64,000 nucleotides of DNA from Henricia sp. BOLD:AAB3569 (taxonomy: Eukaryota; Echinodermata; Asteroidea; Spinulosida; Echinasteridae). The notes below the pieces were generated by a model that was not told the DNA's origin, made no database searches, and saw only the letters and a program-made list of their open reading frames with translations. Below, piece after piece: positions 1-12,101 of this stretch. The stretch lies in contig JBBELK010000054.1 of NCBI GenBank assembly GCA_037783545.1, forward strand, positions 372,001 to 436,000, read 5' to 3'. Positions within the stretch are counted from its first letter, which is position 1. Each line of letters begins with the position of its first letter. A program made the translations under genes and the position numbers.

Positions 1-1380
1 CATGCGTGGGAACAATTCGTCCTGTAGAACCATGGTCAAATTCCCTACCACTTTGGCTCTATTTGCATTCAAAATGCTGTGTCATTGTATGATTTGTTTA
101 GTTCATTGAGACCTATCATGATGTGAAATAATTATTCAAGTATATATTAAGGTTCTTGAGATATTAATTTTTGAAAAAATAACCTCTGATTTTTTGTAAT
201 TCAACACCTGTGACGACATTATGACATCACAGTTTTGTGCACAAATTGTTCAACAATTTGATAAACATCAAGTTCTGAAATGTGGTGAAAAAATCGTGCA
301 AATATCTGCTGTAGTTCTCAAGATACAGCATTTTTAAACAATTCAGCTCCAAATTCGCGTAATTTGACACCACATTACGTAACCACCGTCCACGTGATGA
401 CGTCACCATTGGTATAGTCATAAGTTCCACATGTGTGGGAACATTTCGTTCCGTAGAACTATGGTCAAATTCACTACCACTTTGAATCTATTTGCATTCA
501 AAATGCTAAAAAATTGCACATTTTCGAACAACTTCTGGTTTGGACCGGAAGTAGGCGTCACACAGGGGTCATGACATCGTATGATTTTGTTCAGTTCATT
601 TAGACTTATCATGTTGTTAAAGAATTGTTCAAGTATCTATTCCGGTTCTTGAGATATAAATTGTTGCTCGGTAAGTGTAAAAATTAAGATTTCCGTTTTC
701 GTTGAACTTTGACCTCCAATTGACCCCAGAAGGAAGGGTCAGATGAAAATGCCCACACAAAGAAAATTGTAGCCAACGATCTCATCCATAAGCCTGCCAA
801 ATACGAAGATCTTGAGTCGCACGGTTTTCGAGACGGAAGCATTTTACAACATGCATATTTTGGTTATTTTTGGGATGTAATTAGATACTTTATGACGTCA
901 CGATGACGTCACACGTGATGCCATCATGATATTATACATGATGGCGAAAGTCTGCCATAGGACCTATACCTGTACTTAGTTTCTTAAAAATTCATCTTGG
1001 TTTGATGGACATTGCTGCTGAATAAGTGCAAAAATTGAGATTTTCGTTTTCGTTGAACTTTGACCTCAAATTGACCCCAGAAGGAAGGGTCAGATGACAA
1101 TGCCCACACGAAGAAAATTGTTGGCCATGATCTAATCTATAAGCCTGCCAAATACGAAGATCATGGGTCACGTGGTTTTCGAGACGGAAGCATTTTAAAA
1201 CATGCATATTTTGGTCATTTATTGGTTGTAATTTGATACCCGATGACGTCACGGTGACGTCACACTTGTATGCACACCTTCACATTGGGGTTGATGTTCC
1301 TACTAAGTTTCAAGTTGATAGCTTGAACCGTTTTGAAGAAAAGCTCTGGAAACGTTTGAGCAGAAAAAGAAGAAAAACAA
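1..1380. repeat. Degenerate CRE-rich repeat, left block
   Basis: AT-rich DNA built of diverged units. Two clear units begin near 683 and 1030 (period about 347 bp). Each holds CTTTGACCTC, GACCCCAGAAGGAAGGGTC and CATGCATATTTTGGT, and ends in paired TGACGTCA-type palindromes (890-920 and 1240-1265). More palindromes lie at 390-405. The block reappears inverted at 21180-21990. No credible gene. Confidence 0.8.
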
Positions 1381-2520
1381 CAAACTAGAGCTACGTCTGT
1401 TCTATGAACAGATCGTAGGGCTTTTTCGAATTTTTTTAACTTCAAAAATGAGCATGCTTAGCTTGCAAAATTAGATGTTAGCATATAAAGTATTTAATTA
1501 AAAAAATGTTTACCTTTAATGTGTTACCTTTAAAGTATTGATGACGTAATCAATGTTTTAACAACACAGACATGTTTGGTGGTCGACGCACTCTATTATC
1601 ACCACTACTGGGCTAATTTGCGCAAACACTGCTTAAAAAGGGTTATTTTAAGACTTTTTAATTTCGCCGCTAGAGGGCCCCCTTTTATGGAATGACGTAG
1701 AAACTTACATTTTTGGAAACCCTATTTACCTTAGACACTAACACTACCAACCGCATCTCGGCAGCTTTCCCCACTTTTACAAAATAGGTTCATTTAAATG
1801 CACGGTCACAGGTTATGGCGATATTTTTTGGATACCCCACCCTAGTCGAACTCAAACACCTTTGACCCCATCCAAATACTTCTTACCAGTTTCAAATGGC
1901 AAGGCAAAGTCTGTTTGACCAATAGGGAATGAGGTCAAATGTGAAGGCATGGGGGCATCTGAAAAACCTTGATTAATAATCGTTAGTATGCCGAAAGAAT
2001 CAAGATCGTAGGTCAAACGGTTAATTTTGTATGAATGTTTGCATATATGGAAACATTAAATTTCATGCCCCTTTAAACTTACACCTAATGACGTCATGAT
2101 GACGCCATTGTTAGGTGCACACCTCTTTTAATATGTCTTTGATGTTACCAAGTTTGTTTTTACCTCAAGTTTGGGAACAACCTTAAAAAGTGCCAACAAC
2201 GCCCATGCGTTATTAATGGGGAAAAAATCAGAAGAAGAAATAAACGGAAAGGCCAAAAGTTAACGACCTTTGCTAGTGATCGTATATGGGAAGGAATCAA
2301 GGTTGTAGCTCGCATTTGTTAATATTTCATATTTATAATATTTGTATCACCTTTAATCGGACACGTGATGACGTCATTATGAGATCATCAGTTAAATACC
2401 TTTGTTAATGACCGTATATGGCGCATGAATCACGATCATAGGTGAATCGGCTGATTTGTTACGAATGTTTAAATATGGAAAACATTAAATTGTATGCTCA
2501 TTTACTGCTATACAGATCTG
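1381..2520. repeat. Dispersed repeat with CTACG hairpin; direct copy at 4550-5100
   Basis: Begins with an imperfect hairpin (CTACGTCTGTTC / GAACAGATCGTAG). It continues through a segment repeated in direct orientation at 4550-5100 (for example ACATGTTTGGTGGTCGACG and AATTTCGCCGCTAGAGGGC). 1990-2520 adds further TGACGTCAT palindromes. No gene seen. Confidence 0.75.
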
Positions 2521-4550
2521 CCACTTCCAGGTGTTTGATGAACTGTGAGATACCAAGTCATGGCGCAGGTAAAAACTTTTGATTACTTAATTAGGTCCTT
2601 GAGGAGTATCATAACACGTACCGTATAGTTCAGGATTTATACTAAGAGAGTCTTGAGCCAAATTTCATATAAAACAAAATAACATGTACATTATGTAAAT
2701 AGTACAGAAGCCTTCATCGATTGAGAAAAGATTTGTTTAGATTTGAAAATATGGCAATTTTCAGTTTTTGCACAAACATCAATTAAGTTACTGTAAAATT
2801 AGTACTATTTGTCATAATGTCACATGCCGTTATAAATTAAATATTTAAAAAGTTTATCCTGAAAGTGTAGTTTAGAGGCAAGTTTTATTTCCCTTTGCGA
2901 ATTATAAACTGTTAATTTTTACTAAATCAATACTCATCTGCTGTCTCACGATGTAGTCAGCGAAAAAGATTGTTAATTTTTAGTTTGTTTTGTTCACATT
3001 TGGGGTGGAAATCCGATGTTTGCTCAAAAAACTTATATAGGCCTACATATATTAGTCATCAAAGGTATAAATCAAAGCACATAATTTGTTAAGATTGAAA
3101 AGAGTTTGGCAGAAGGAACAATTTCGTAATTAGATTCGTTTAAGATGGTTTAATAAAATCCCGACAGTGAGGTAATGATATCAGGCCTATATTAAGCTTT
3201 GCACCTTACTAAACCTTAAAGGAAGAAAACAAACATTGGAATGAATGCTTCGATCACGGCAAAACTACGACATTCCCTCAATAACATACAATTACTTTCT
3301 TGTAGAGAGTGGACTCTCTTAAATAAGACTGAAATAACATAAAAGATTGTATCCTACTCACATGTCCTTTTGTTAAACCATCTTCTGTTAAATTACACGT
3401 CCGTGGTAGACACAGTTAAAAGACTGCTGCGCCTCCACGCAAAAAGTTACCGTGTCACCGTCTCGGCCGGCGCCGTGTCACACAGGGCACATATGTAATA
3501 GACAGCTGATTTCTGCGAAGTTTGCTCGCATTGAGAACGGTCAAATCTAAAACTAGGCCCCTGGCATAACACTGGTTACTGCTCAGTCAACCGAAAACAT
3601 AATGACATGATCATGGTGTAATTTTAAAGAGGAGATTCAACCCTAACAGTTGATATCTCCTGTTCATTTATACGCGCCCTACTTTAGTTACAATTTATAG
3701 CAATAATATCTCGGTTTCGTTTTTTTTTTTATCCACCCAGTGACCCTGTATATACGGAAATTTTGACTTGGCTGAACTTTGGCCTTCAATTGACCCAGGA
3801 AGGAAGGGGCAGATGAAAATGACTACACAAAGGAAATTGTAGCCCAGGATCTGATCTATAATGTCTGCTAAATATGGAGACCCTGCGAGGGAAACATTTT
3901 ACAAAATGCATTTTTGGCTCATTTTTATGACGAAAATCCACTTTTTGGCCAATTTTAATTAATTATAATTACGTAATCATTGACGTCATGGTGATGTTCT
4001 ACATGGTGGTGGAAGTTTGTGATGGGGCCTATGCCTGTACCTAGTTTTATAAAGATCAAGCGTAGTTTAATAGGTAATATTGCTTCATAAGTACACAAAA
4101 ATACAAACAATGTGATTTTTGAATTGGCTAAACTTTGACCTTCGATTGACCCAGGAAGGAAGGGTCAGATGAAAATGCCTACACTAAGAACATTGTAGGC
4201 TAGAATCTGATCTATATGTCTGCCAAATATGAAGACCCTGCGTCACACGGTTTTGGCAAGGGAATCATTTTAAAATGTGCATATTTTGGTCATTTTCGGC
4301 TTTTTAGGCATTTTTAAACTATTGTAATGACGTCACTGATGACGTCACAATGAAGCCATTCTTGGGTGCACACCTCTTATACTATGTCTTTGATGTGACC
4401 AAGTTTGGTTAAGATCAATGTTTGGGAACAACCTTAAAAAGCGCCGACAACGCCTATGCGCTTTGTCTATGGGAAAAAAATCAGAAGAAAACGGAAAAAA
4501 ACAAAATCTGAAGAAAACAAAAACAAAGGCTTTTTCGCTCAAAGCGAAAA
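2521..4550. repeat. First copy of a duplicated intergenic block
   Basis: 2930-3760 and 3760-4345 are repeated in the same order at 6355-7140 and 7150-8130. Shared landmarks include TAGAGAGTGGACTCTCTT and ACTGGTTACTGCTCAGTCAA. The second part again holds CTTTGACCTTCGATTGACCC units and paired CRE palindromes. It ends in a GGCTTTTTCGC / GCGAAAAAGCC hairpin (4528-4554). No gene seen. Confidence 0.75.
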
Positions 4551-5105
4551 AGCCAAACTAGAGCTACGTCTGTTCTATGAACAGGGCGTAGGGCTTTTTC
4601 AAATTTTTTTACTTGAAAAATGAGCATGCTTACCTTGTAAAATTAGATGTTGTTAACATATCAACTATTTAACCTAAAATATTAACCTTTAATGCGTTAC
4701 CTTTAAAGGACTGATGACGTAATCAATGTTTTAACTACAGACATGTTTGGTGGTCGACGTACTCTATAAGCACCACTATGGGCTAATTTGCGCAAACATT
4801 GCTATGAAAGGGTAATTTTAAGATTTGGTAATTTCGCCGCTAGAGGGCGCATTTTTTGGAAAGCATTTACCTTAGACACTAACACTGCCAACCCGATCTC
4901 GGCATCGTTGACCACTTTTACAAAATAGGTTTATTTAAATGCACTTCCGGTAGAGCAAGGTCAAAGGTCAACACCATAGTTTTGAATACCCTACCCTAGT
5001 TGAACCATAAAACAGTAGACTAGCTCTGAACACGTTCAAACTACAAGCAGAGTCTGTTTGACCAATAGGTCAAACAGTCAAAGGTCAAAGCATGTGGGCA
5101 TCTGA
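4551..5105. repeat. Second copy of the 1381-1960 repeat
   Basis: Direct, diverged copy carrying the same CTACG hairpin and the GTGGTCGACG landmark. No coding content. Confidence 0.75.
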
Positions 5106-5109
5106 ATCA

Positions 5110-5430
5110 TAGTGATGAGATTTATATAGCGCACATATCCACCCAGCAGGGTGCTCAAGGCGCTGTTACCATTATTACCGCTGCCATCAGGGAATCACCA
5201 GAACCATTTCGCTTCAACTAGGTGGCTGCTTGTCAGGCGCACAACACTACCAGCAGTTAGATTGTGGCATTCCCCTTAACAGCTTCCCATATATCGCTTG
5301 GGTTTACGAGGCAACTGGGATTAAGTGCCTTGCCCAGGGACACAGACACGTTGGTCGAAGTGGGGTTCGAACCTCCAACCTCTGATTGGGAGTCCCGCCT
5401 CATATCCACTAGACCACACGCGTAAGATGT
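5110..5430 (-). repeat. tRNA-derived SINE, minus orientation
   Basis: The 3' part on + (5360-5425) is the reverse complement of a tRNA-like head with B box GGTTCGAACCCC and an A-box-like TGGTCTAGTGG. The body contains TTTATATAGCGC and GCTCAAGGCGCTG, a motif recurring as TTATATAGCGC at 9016. It lies between CRE repeats. Confidence 0.7.
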
Positions 5431-6169
5431 ACACGTTTGCCCGCCACATTGAAACAGGAGGAATTGCTCCTTTTTGCAAAGGTTCCCGAAGTTACCCGAA
5501 TGCACGTCCGGACGTTATCGTTAATCGTCGGGTATGATTCGTCATTGTTTCGAGAATTTGAGTTGACGTCGCGTGCACTATGCGTGCCGCTGCGTGTGTA
5601 TTTGGTGATGCAACGGATTCAGAACTACTACGCAGTGGCTATAGTTACGGTAACCGTAAAGCGATAATGAATGGCTATATAGTTACGGGATTACAACAGC
5701 AGATTAAAAGTGCAATATGGAGCTCAGCTGGGTGATGCAGACAAGGTTTGAATTTGCTTTTAGATGCTAGGCCTACATGTATATTAAAATGGCATGTGTA
5801 ATATATTAATTGTTTATGAATTTTTATTATTTTTTTTAGAAGTAGTTTGGAAGCATGACAATTAATTCTCGTGCGCGCTGTCAGTCCGCTTTGCGAGCGT
5901 CGTGCGTCCATCGCCCATACTTCATAGGAACGCGTACAATACACACGGCGTACGCGCGTTTTGGAATAGCCGTGAGCTTTAAACCCGCGCTGTTAGCTCA
6001 TGCAGCCCATTATGTCGTCATTTGCCCATACTTTTCCAAGTCACGATTTTCAATGCACGATCGTTGGTCTATAGGTTTATAGGTCTGTGCATCACCGTAA
6101 TTTATGAATGACGCCCTCTGCCGGTCACGTACAGAAGTCGACATTTGGTGGCTTATGCATTGTTTTACG

Positions 6170-8325
6170 CAAATTTTGACTTGGCTGAACTTTGGCCTTT
6201 AATTGACCCAGGACGGAGGAATCATATGAAAATGACTCCAGCAAGCAAATTGTAGCCCATGATCTGATATATAATGTCTGCTAAATATGAAGACCTTGGA
6301 TTATGTGGTTTTATAGAGGGAAACATTTTAAAAGTGCATATTTTGGTAATTTTCATCTGCTGTACGGCTCACGATGTAGTCAGCGAAAAAATATTGTTAA
6401 TTTTTAGTTTGTTTTGTTCACATTTGGGATGGAAATCCGATGTTTACTCGAAAAACTGATATAGGCCTACATATATTAGTCATCAAAGGCAGAAATCAGA
6501 GCACATAATTTGTTAAGATTGAAAAGAATTTGGCCAAGAAGGAACATTTTCTTAATTATATTTGTTGAAGATGGTTCAATAAAATCCAGACAATGACTTA
6601 ATGATATCAGGCCTATATTTAATTAAGCTTTGCACCTTACTAAACCTAAAAGGAAGAAAACAAACATTGGAATGAATGCTTCACGGCAAAACTACGACAT
6701 TCCCTCAATAACATACAATTACTTTCTTGTAGAGAGTGGACTCTCTTTAAAAATAAGACTGAAATAACATAAAAGATTGTATCCTACTCACATGTCCTTT
6801 TGTTAAACCATCTTCTGTAGAATTACACGTCCGTGGTAGACACAGTTAAAAGTTACCGTGTCACCGTCTCGGTCGACGCCGTGTCACACAGGGCACACGG
6901 AATAGACAGCTACGGTAAAGATTTATTTGTACGACGTTTGCTCGCATTGAGAACGGTCAAATCTAAAACTAGGCCCCTGGCATAACACTGGTCACTGCTC
7001 AGTCAACCAAAAACATAATGACACGATCATGGTGTCATTTTGAAGAGGAGATTCAACCCTAACAGATGATATCTCCCGTTCATTCATACGCGCCCTACTT
7101 TAGTTACAATTAGCAATAATATCTCGGTTTCGTTTTTTTAAATCCACCCTGTATATACGGAAATGTTGACTTGGCTACACTTTGGCCTTCAATTGACCCA
7201 GGAAGGAAGGGTCAGATGAAAATGAGTACACAAAGCAAATTGTAGCGCAGGATCTTATCTATAATGTATGCTATTTATGAAGACCCTGGGTCATGTGGTT
7301 GTATAGAAGGAAACATTTTACGAAATGCATTTTTGGCTAATTTTTTATGACGAAAATCCATTTTTAAATAATTATAATTACGTAATCATTGACGTCATGG
7401 TGATGTTCAACAAGGTGGTGGAAGTTTGTGATTGGGCCCATGCCTGTACCTAGTTTTATGAAAATCAAGCGTACTTTAATAGCTAAAATTGCTTCATAAG
7501 TACACAAAAACACAACAAATGTGAATTTTGAAATGGCTGAACTTTGACCTTCGATTGACCCAGGAAGGAAGAGTCAGATGAAAATGCCTACACAAAGAAC
7601 ATTGTAGCCCATGATCTGATATATATGTATGCAAAATATGAAGACCCTGGGTCATGTGGGTTCATACAGGGAAGCGTTTTACGAAATGCATATTTTGGTA
7701 ATTTTCATGATAAAAATCCACTTTTGTGCCATTTTTTAATTATTATAATTACGTAATCCTTGACGTCATGGTGACGTTCTACATGGTGGTGGACGTTTGT
7801 GATGGGGCCCATGCCTGTACCTAGTTTTATGAAAATCAAGCATGGTTGAATAGCTAATATTGCTTCATAAGTACAAACAAATACAAAAAATGTGATTTTT
7901 GAATTGGCTGAACTTTGACCTTCGATTGACCCAGGAAGGAAGGGTCAGATGAAAATGCCTACACTAAGAACATTGAAGCTCATGATCTGATCTAAATGTT
8001 TGCCAAATATGAAAACCCTGGGTCATGTGGTTTGGGCAAGGGAACATATTTCGGCAAATTTCCGCTTTTTAGGCATTTTTAAAGTGTTATAATGACGTAA
8101 CTGATGACGTCACAATGAAGCCATTCTTGGGTGCACACCTCTTATACTATGTCGTTGATGTCACCAAGTTTGGTTAAGATCAATGTTTGGGAACAACCTG
8201 AAAAAGCGCCGACAACGCCCATGCGCTTTGTCTATGGGAAAAAAATCAGAAGAAGAAGAAATAAACGGAAAAAAAAAAAAAATCAAAACGAAAACAAAGG
8301 CTTTTTCGTCCTAAACGAAAAAGCC
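6170..8325. repeat. Second copy of the duplicated CRE-rich block
   Basis: 6170-6345 is a truncated CRE unit. 6355-7140 copies 2930-3760. 7150-8130 holds three units (starts near 7165, 7525, 7885; period about 360 bp), each ending in TGACGTCA-type palindromes (7392, 7762, 8092-8115). 8130-8325 matches 4360-4550. No gene. Confidence 0.75.
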
Positions 8326-8444
8326 AAAAAGACAAAGAAATCGTACAATATCAATAGGTGATCGGGGAACAACCCGATCACCTAAAAAAAGACAAAGAAA
8401 TCGTACAATAGCAATAGGTGATCGGGGAACAACCCGATCACCTA
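8325..8444. repeat. 60-bp hairpin unit in tandem (element terminus)
   Basis: Two 60-bp copies (8325-8384 and 8385-8444) differ by about one base. Each carries ATCGTACAATA and an 11-bp perfect hairpin AGGTGATCGGG / CCCGATCACCT (8356-8366 with 8373-8383; 8416-8426 with 8433-8443). The same hairpin, inverted in context, is at 21100-21131. It behaves as the 3' end of the CRE-rich repeat family. Confidence 0.75.
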
Positions 8445-8449
8445 AAAAG

Positions 8450-9120
8450 GGGGATCACCCCAATTTCACCCAAAACTACTTTTTACTGACTCTGCATCTT
8501 ATTTTTTTCTGGTTTAAAGTACATTTTAAGGCTGTGCTTTTGTCTGCGAGTACATGCACAAAGTACAAATCATTGACACTACAAATGACTATTAAGTTTT
8601 TTGAAGTATGGCACTAGACATTATATTAACAATTAGGGTGTTAATAAATGCATTTTTCACTTTTTTATATACCCAAATGAAGATGCATGTATTCTCTCCT
8701 TTTGTTCAAAAATGCTTTTTTCATTTTTAATATAAAAATGAAATTGTTGAACTAAAATGATGGTTCATTTTAAAACTAGTTGACAAGTAAACTGGATGGT
8801 TCTAATATGCGACACCCAAATGTTATTTGTTTAACCTTAATTTTACTTTATGGAAAGTTTTGTTAAATAAATGGAAAAATATTTAATTGACTTTTTGCTT
8901 TGTACATGTGATCTATTTATTAAACTTATGTTGCTTTTGCCAATATAAGCATTTGCTTGAAGGTTTCAAGCTCCTCAAGGTTTACTTTATATATCAAGTA
9001 ATAATAGACAGTTCTTATATAGCGCATTACAGATCCGATGGATCTGTGAATGCGCTTTCTGCATTATTACCCCTGGTCATTGGGCTCTGTAATATCATTC
9101 CTTAATCCTTCTCAGCTTCC
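8450..9120. other. AT-rich spacer; SINE fragment at its right end
   Basis: 8450-8990 is AT-rich with no credible coding region. 9005-9100 carries TTATATAGCGC and a GATCCGATGGATC inverted repeat, probably a fragment of the SINE family seen at 5110-5430. Confidence 0.55.
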
Positions 9121-9128
9121 TTAGAGTT

Positions 9129-9488
9129 TTGGAACCCCATGTGGTGCCTTATGCAGCGGCAATCGGCCAACAATTTATATTGATGGACGACAATGCCACA
9201 CCACACAGAGCGAGGATCACCAACCAATTCTTAAATGACCAAGGAATTGAGCGCCTGGAATGGCCATCAAAGTCCCCAGACTTAAACCCAATTGAACATC
9301 TCTGGGACCATCTCAAGCGGGAAGCAGACAAGAAGATCAAAGAAAACACTACTCTTCAGGAGCTTCAAAGAATCCTTGAAAACGCATGGGAGCGAGTTGA
9401 CCAAGGCCGTATCAGAAATCTTATCAACAGTATGGGTCGACGATGTACTGAAGTGGTTGATAAGCAAGGACGGCCAACCCATTACTAA
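9129..9488 (+). pseudogene. Tc1/mariner transposase, C-terminal half
   Basis: The frame keeps EPHVVPYAAAIGQQFILMDD, NATPHRARI and SPDLNPIEHLWDHLKR. The second catalytic Asp (MDDNATPHRA) and the DLNPIE glutamate of the DD34E triad are present, and the stop codon is natural (TAA at 9486). The N-terminal DNA-binding domain and the first catalytic Asp are missing: sequence upstream of 9122 is a different repeat. It cannot be a working transposase. Confidence 0.85.
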
Positions 9489-10490
9489 AACGAAAGGACA
9501 AAAAAAACTTTTCATTTCCACAAAACCTTTGTTAAAAAAAAAAAAAGGTTTTGGAAGCATTAACAACATTGCTTTGCTTGGGTGACTCTAATTTACTGTA
9601 CTTCGTAAATTTAGAAAATTAAAAACCAAAACCAAAACATTAAATGCATGTTTACATTTGTACACTTTAGAAAAATTGAATTGAAGTGAGAAAAGAATAT
9701 TACAAATTCTGTAAAAACATGATTTCATCAATTTGTCAAATCCCTATGCAAGAAAGTGTTATTTTTAATTGGTCATCAAATTTACTAAATGGCAGCATTT
9801 CAAGGCGAGGGTTAACTGTTGGGTGAAACTTTATTGCACATTAAATGTGTAACATTTTACTCTACATTTTACATTTTTGTAACAGGTAAAGGAGCCTAAC
9901 TGTTTTCCAGAAAAATTTAAATTTCTAGGGGTTACTTATTTCTTTTGACCTGTTTATTATGGTATCTGTGCATGCGAGCTACAAAATAGTACTCACCCCT
10001 CCATTAATGGTTTGACCCACAGCAGCAGCAACAAAATGGCTGCCACCGCGCGCACCGCGGAAAATTAAAACAACCTCACAAAAAAGTAATATTTTTAGTC
10101 ATTTTTAGCAGCTTTACATCATAAATACGGCATTTACTTTGTCAGTATGCTAGAATCTATTCTTTCTGATTAAAATGTGGTATTTGGTGGTAGTTGGCGG
10201 CAGTTGGCGGCAGTTGACGGCAATTAGTATGACCGGATATGGCCTCCTTAATTTGATTTTGTACTTGGTGAAGACTTGGTGATTTTTTCAAAATACTGAC
10301 AAGTATTGAAGTGATGACGCAGTTAAAATTGGCGCGCTGACGAGCAGCCACCGAAACACGTCCGACCAGTTTCGTGTCTCACCGAGAATCCCTGTTAAAC
10401 AGATCTGAAAACTCAACTGATATCAAAATGAATACAAACACATGCAAATATTCACAACCACAATATGAACTTTCGTGATTTCCTCCCACC
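9489..10490. other. Intergenic AT-rich DNA
   Basis: No credible gene. It contains a poly-A tract at 9534-9546, a short run of GGCGGCAGTT/GGCAGTTGACGG repeats at 10186-10222, and a GC-rich AATGGCTGCCACCGCGCGC stretch at 10034. Confidence 0.5.
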
Positions 10491-10590
10491 ACTTTATCTT
10501 TGACACATATCAAACATACTGACAAACATGTCCCGAAACAGAAATGTTGCAAATGCGAGAAATCATCGGGGATTCCCTTCGAATACTACA
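10490..10590 (-). repeat. Fragment of foldback family (reverse of 14525-14620)
   Basis: ACATATCAAACATACTGACAAACATGTCCCGAAACAG matches the reverse complement of 14545-14612 and, more loosely, 57900-57950. The matching sequence resumes at about 12940, so the MULE lies inside a copy of this family. Confidence 0.65.
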
Positions 10591-10593
10591 GGT

Positions 10594-10730
10594 CAACTCG
10601 TACGCGAGCCAACTCGTACGCGAGCCAACTCGTACGCGTGCCAACTCGTACGCAAGTTGGTCAAGTCGTACACGTGCCAACTCGTACACACACCAACTCG
10701 TACGCGTGCCAACTCGTACTCATCGTTATT
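10594..10730. repeat. 16-bp subterminal repeat array, left arm
   Basis: About eight head-to-tail copies of CAACTCGTACGCGNGC, the first three exactly 16 bp apart (10594, 10610, 10626). Each carries the palindrome CGTACG. The right-arm array is its reverse complement. Confidence 0.85.
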
Positions 10731-10787
10731 TTAACGGAATCATTTTAACGGGATATATTAATTTGTTTTCCCCTGCAGACTGCAATC

Positions 10788-12003
10788 ATGAACCAATTGA
10801 AGAACATATTTCTTCCCTGGCCTTCTCTAACCAGCTCCACCCTTTTACAAGTTTTAGAGGCAGGAGACTTAGTTTATGGAATTCGCACGGAGGAATTAGG
10901 AAACCCATTCCCGGTGGGCACGCGATGCCATGGCTTCCGCGGTCGTCGGGAAATAAATGTATCATCACATCCTCTTCTGATCGCCCCAAACTTTTTTTTC
11001 CGATTGTTGGAAACATCTTCCGATTGTTGGAAACATCTTCCGATTGTTGGAAACATCTTCCGATTGTTGGAAGATGCCAGACATCTCATCTTCATGACCG
11101 ACGAACAAGTATCAATCCTCGATCAAGCTAAGACATGGTATCTAGATGGCACATTCAAGGTCGTACACAAGCCGTTTATGCAGATGTTTAGCGTCCATGC
11201 TTTCGTCAAGTCGGAGTTGGGATCCCAGAAACAGATCCCTTTGGCCTTCTGCCTGATGTCCCGCCGAACCAAGAAGGACTATCGCAAAGTTCTTCGGGCA
11301 ATCAAGAAAAGACTGCCTTCAAAGGGGAGGGGGGGGGGGGGGGGGGGGGAACGCGCAACATTTCGTCGCCGACTTCGAAGCTGGCCTCTGCAGTCTGCAC
11401 TGAGGATCATCTTCCCAGACGGTCACATCCAGGGGTGTCGATCACTGGACCCAAGCAGTCTGGAGACAGTGCAAGCACTGGGACTGGCTGTTCCCTACAC
11501 AACAGACGCATATATCCAGCGGTGTATTCGGAAACTCATGTCACTGCCGTTTCTGCCACACGAACACATACAGGCTTCATTTGAGAAGATAAGGCTTAAG
11601 ATTGACGAACCAACCCTCTCCCGTCTGTTCAGCTACGTCGACAACAACTGGCTACAAAGCTCCGTGTGGCCGCCAGCCAATTGGTCTATATTCAACCATA
11701 GCATCAGAACCTTGCAACAACGACGTCGAAGGCTGGCATCGGCGGTTAAACTGCAAAGCCGGTCGTGCCGGATTGCAGCTCTACAAGATCATCCCGCTGC
11801 TGCACCAAGAGGCCACTCTTGTCAATCTTCAGAAGGTGCTAGTGCGGGAGTCCAAGCTCTGCAGAAACCAACGCCGGAATACAAGACAAGTTCAAGGAAG
11901 AATCTTCCAGCTGTGGGAGAAATACACCAACGGCAGCATCAAGACATCCGCTCTGCTCTCTGCATGCAGTCATCTGCACGGCCCAGCACTGTCAACCAAT
12001 TAA
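10788..12003 (+). pseudogene. MULE transposase, frameshifted
   Basis: In one frame 11080-11320 reads TWYLDGTFKVVHKPFMQMFS and FCLMSRRTKKDYRKVLRAIK, the Mutator transposase core with the first catalytic Asp (DGTF). A 21-G run at 11329-11349 breaks the frame. The HWTQAVW block (11436-11456), with the C-x2-H region, needs another frame. SSVWPPANWSIFNHSIRT and later NNDVEGWHRRLN (11722-11757) lie in two further frames. The reading ends at a TAA at 12001. No N-terminal FLYWCH-type finger is visible. At least three shifts mean it is dead. Confidence 0.8.
11001..11073. repeat. 20-bp tandem repeat inside the MULE pseudogene
   Basis: CGATTGTTGGAAACATCTTC is repeated three times exactly (11001, 11021, 11041) with a fourth partial unit. 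It lies just 5' of the conserved transposase core and probably expanded after inactivation. Confidence 0.9.
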
Positions 12004-12005
12004 TC

Positions 12006-12021
12006 GGTTCTTTTCAGAACC
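12006..12021 (+). promoter_or_regulatory. Histone-type 3' stem-loop 1
   Basis: GGTTCT-TTTC-AGAACC has the canonical six-bp stem and TTTC four-base loop of metazoan replication-dependent histone mRNAs, followed by AC. It starts 3 nt after the MULE stop codon. Confidence 0.6.
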
Positions 12022-12023
12022 AC

Positions 12024-12060
12024 GGCCCTTCCAGGGCCACACAATATCCAAAAAGAGATT
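12024..12060 (+). promoter_or_regulatory. Histone-type stem-loop 2 with purine-rich downstream element
   Basis: GGCCCT-TCC-AGGGCC (12024-12038) is a six-bp stem with a three-base loop. CCAAAAAGAGATT (12048-12060) lies about 10 nt downstream and resembles the histone downstream element (CAAGAAAGA-type) that pairs with U7 snRNA. Confidence 0.5.
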
Positions 12061-12085
12061 TCTGTAAATGCCAACAAAACCAATC

Positions 12086-12101
12086 GGTTCTTTTCAGAAC
12101 C
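12086..12101 (+). promoter_or_regulatory. Histone-type 3' stem-loop 3
   Basis: Exact repeat of GGTTCT-TTTC-AGAACC in the same orientation, 80 bp after the first. A partial copy (GGTTCTTTTCA) follows at about 12270. Confidence 0.6.
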
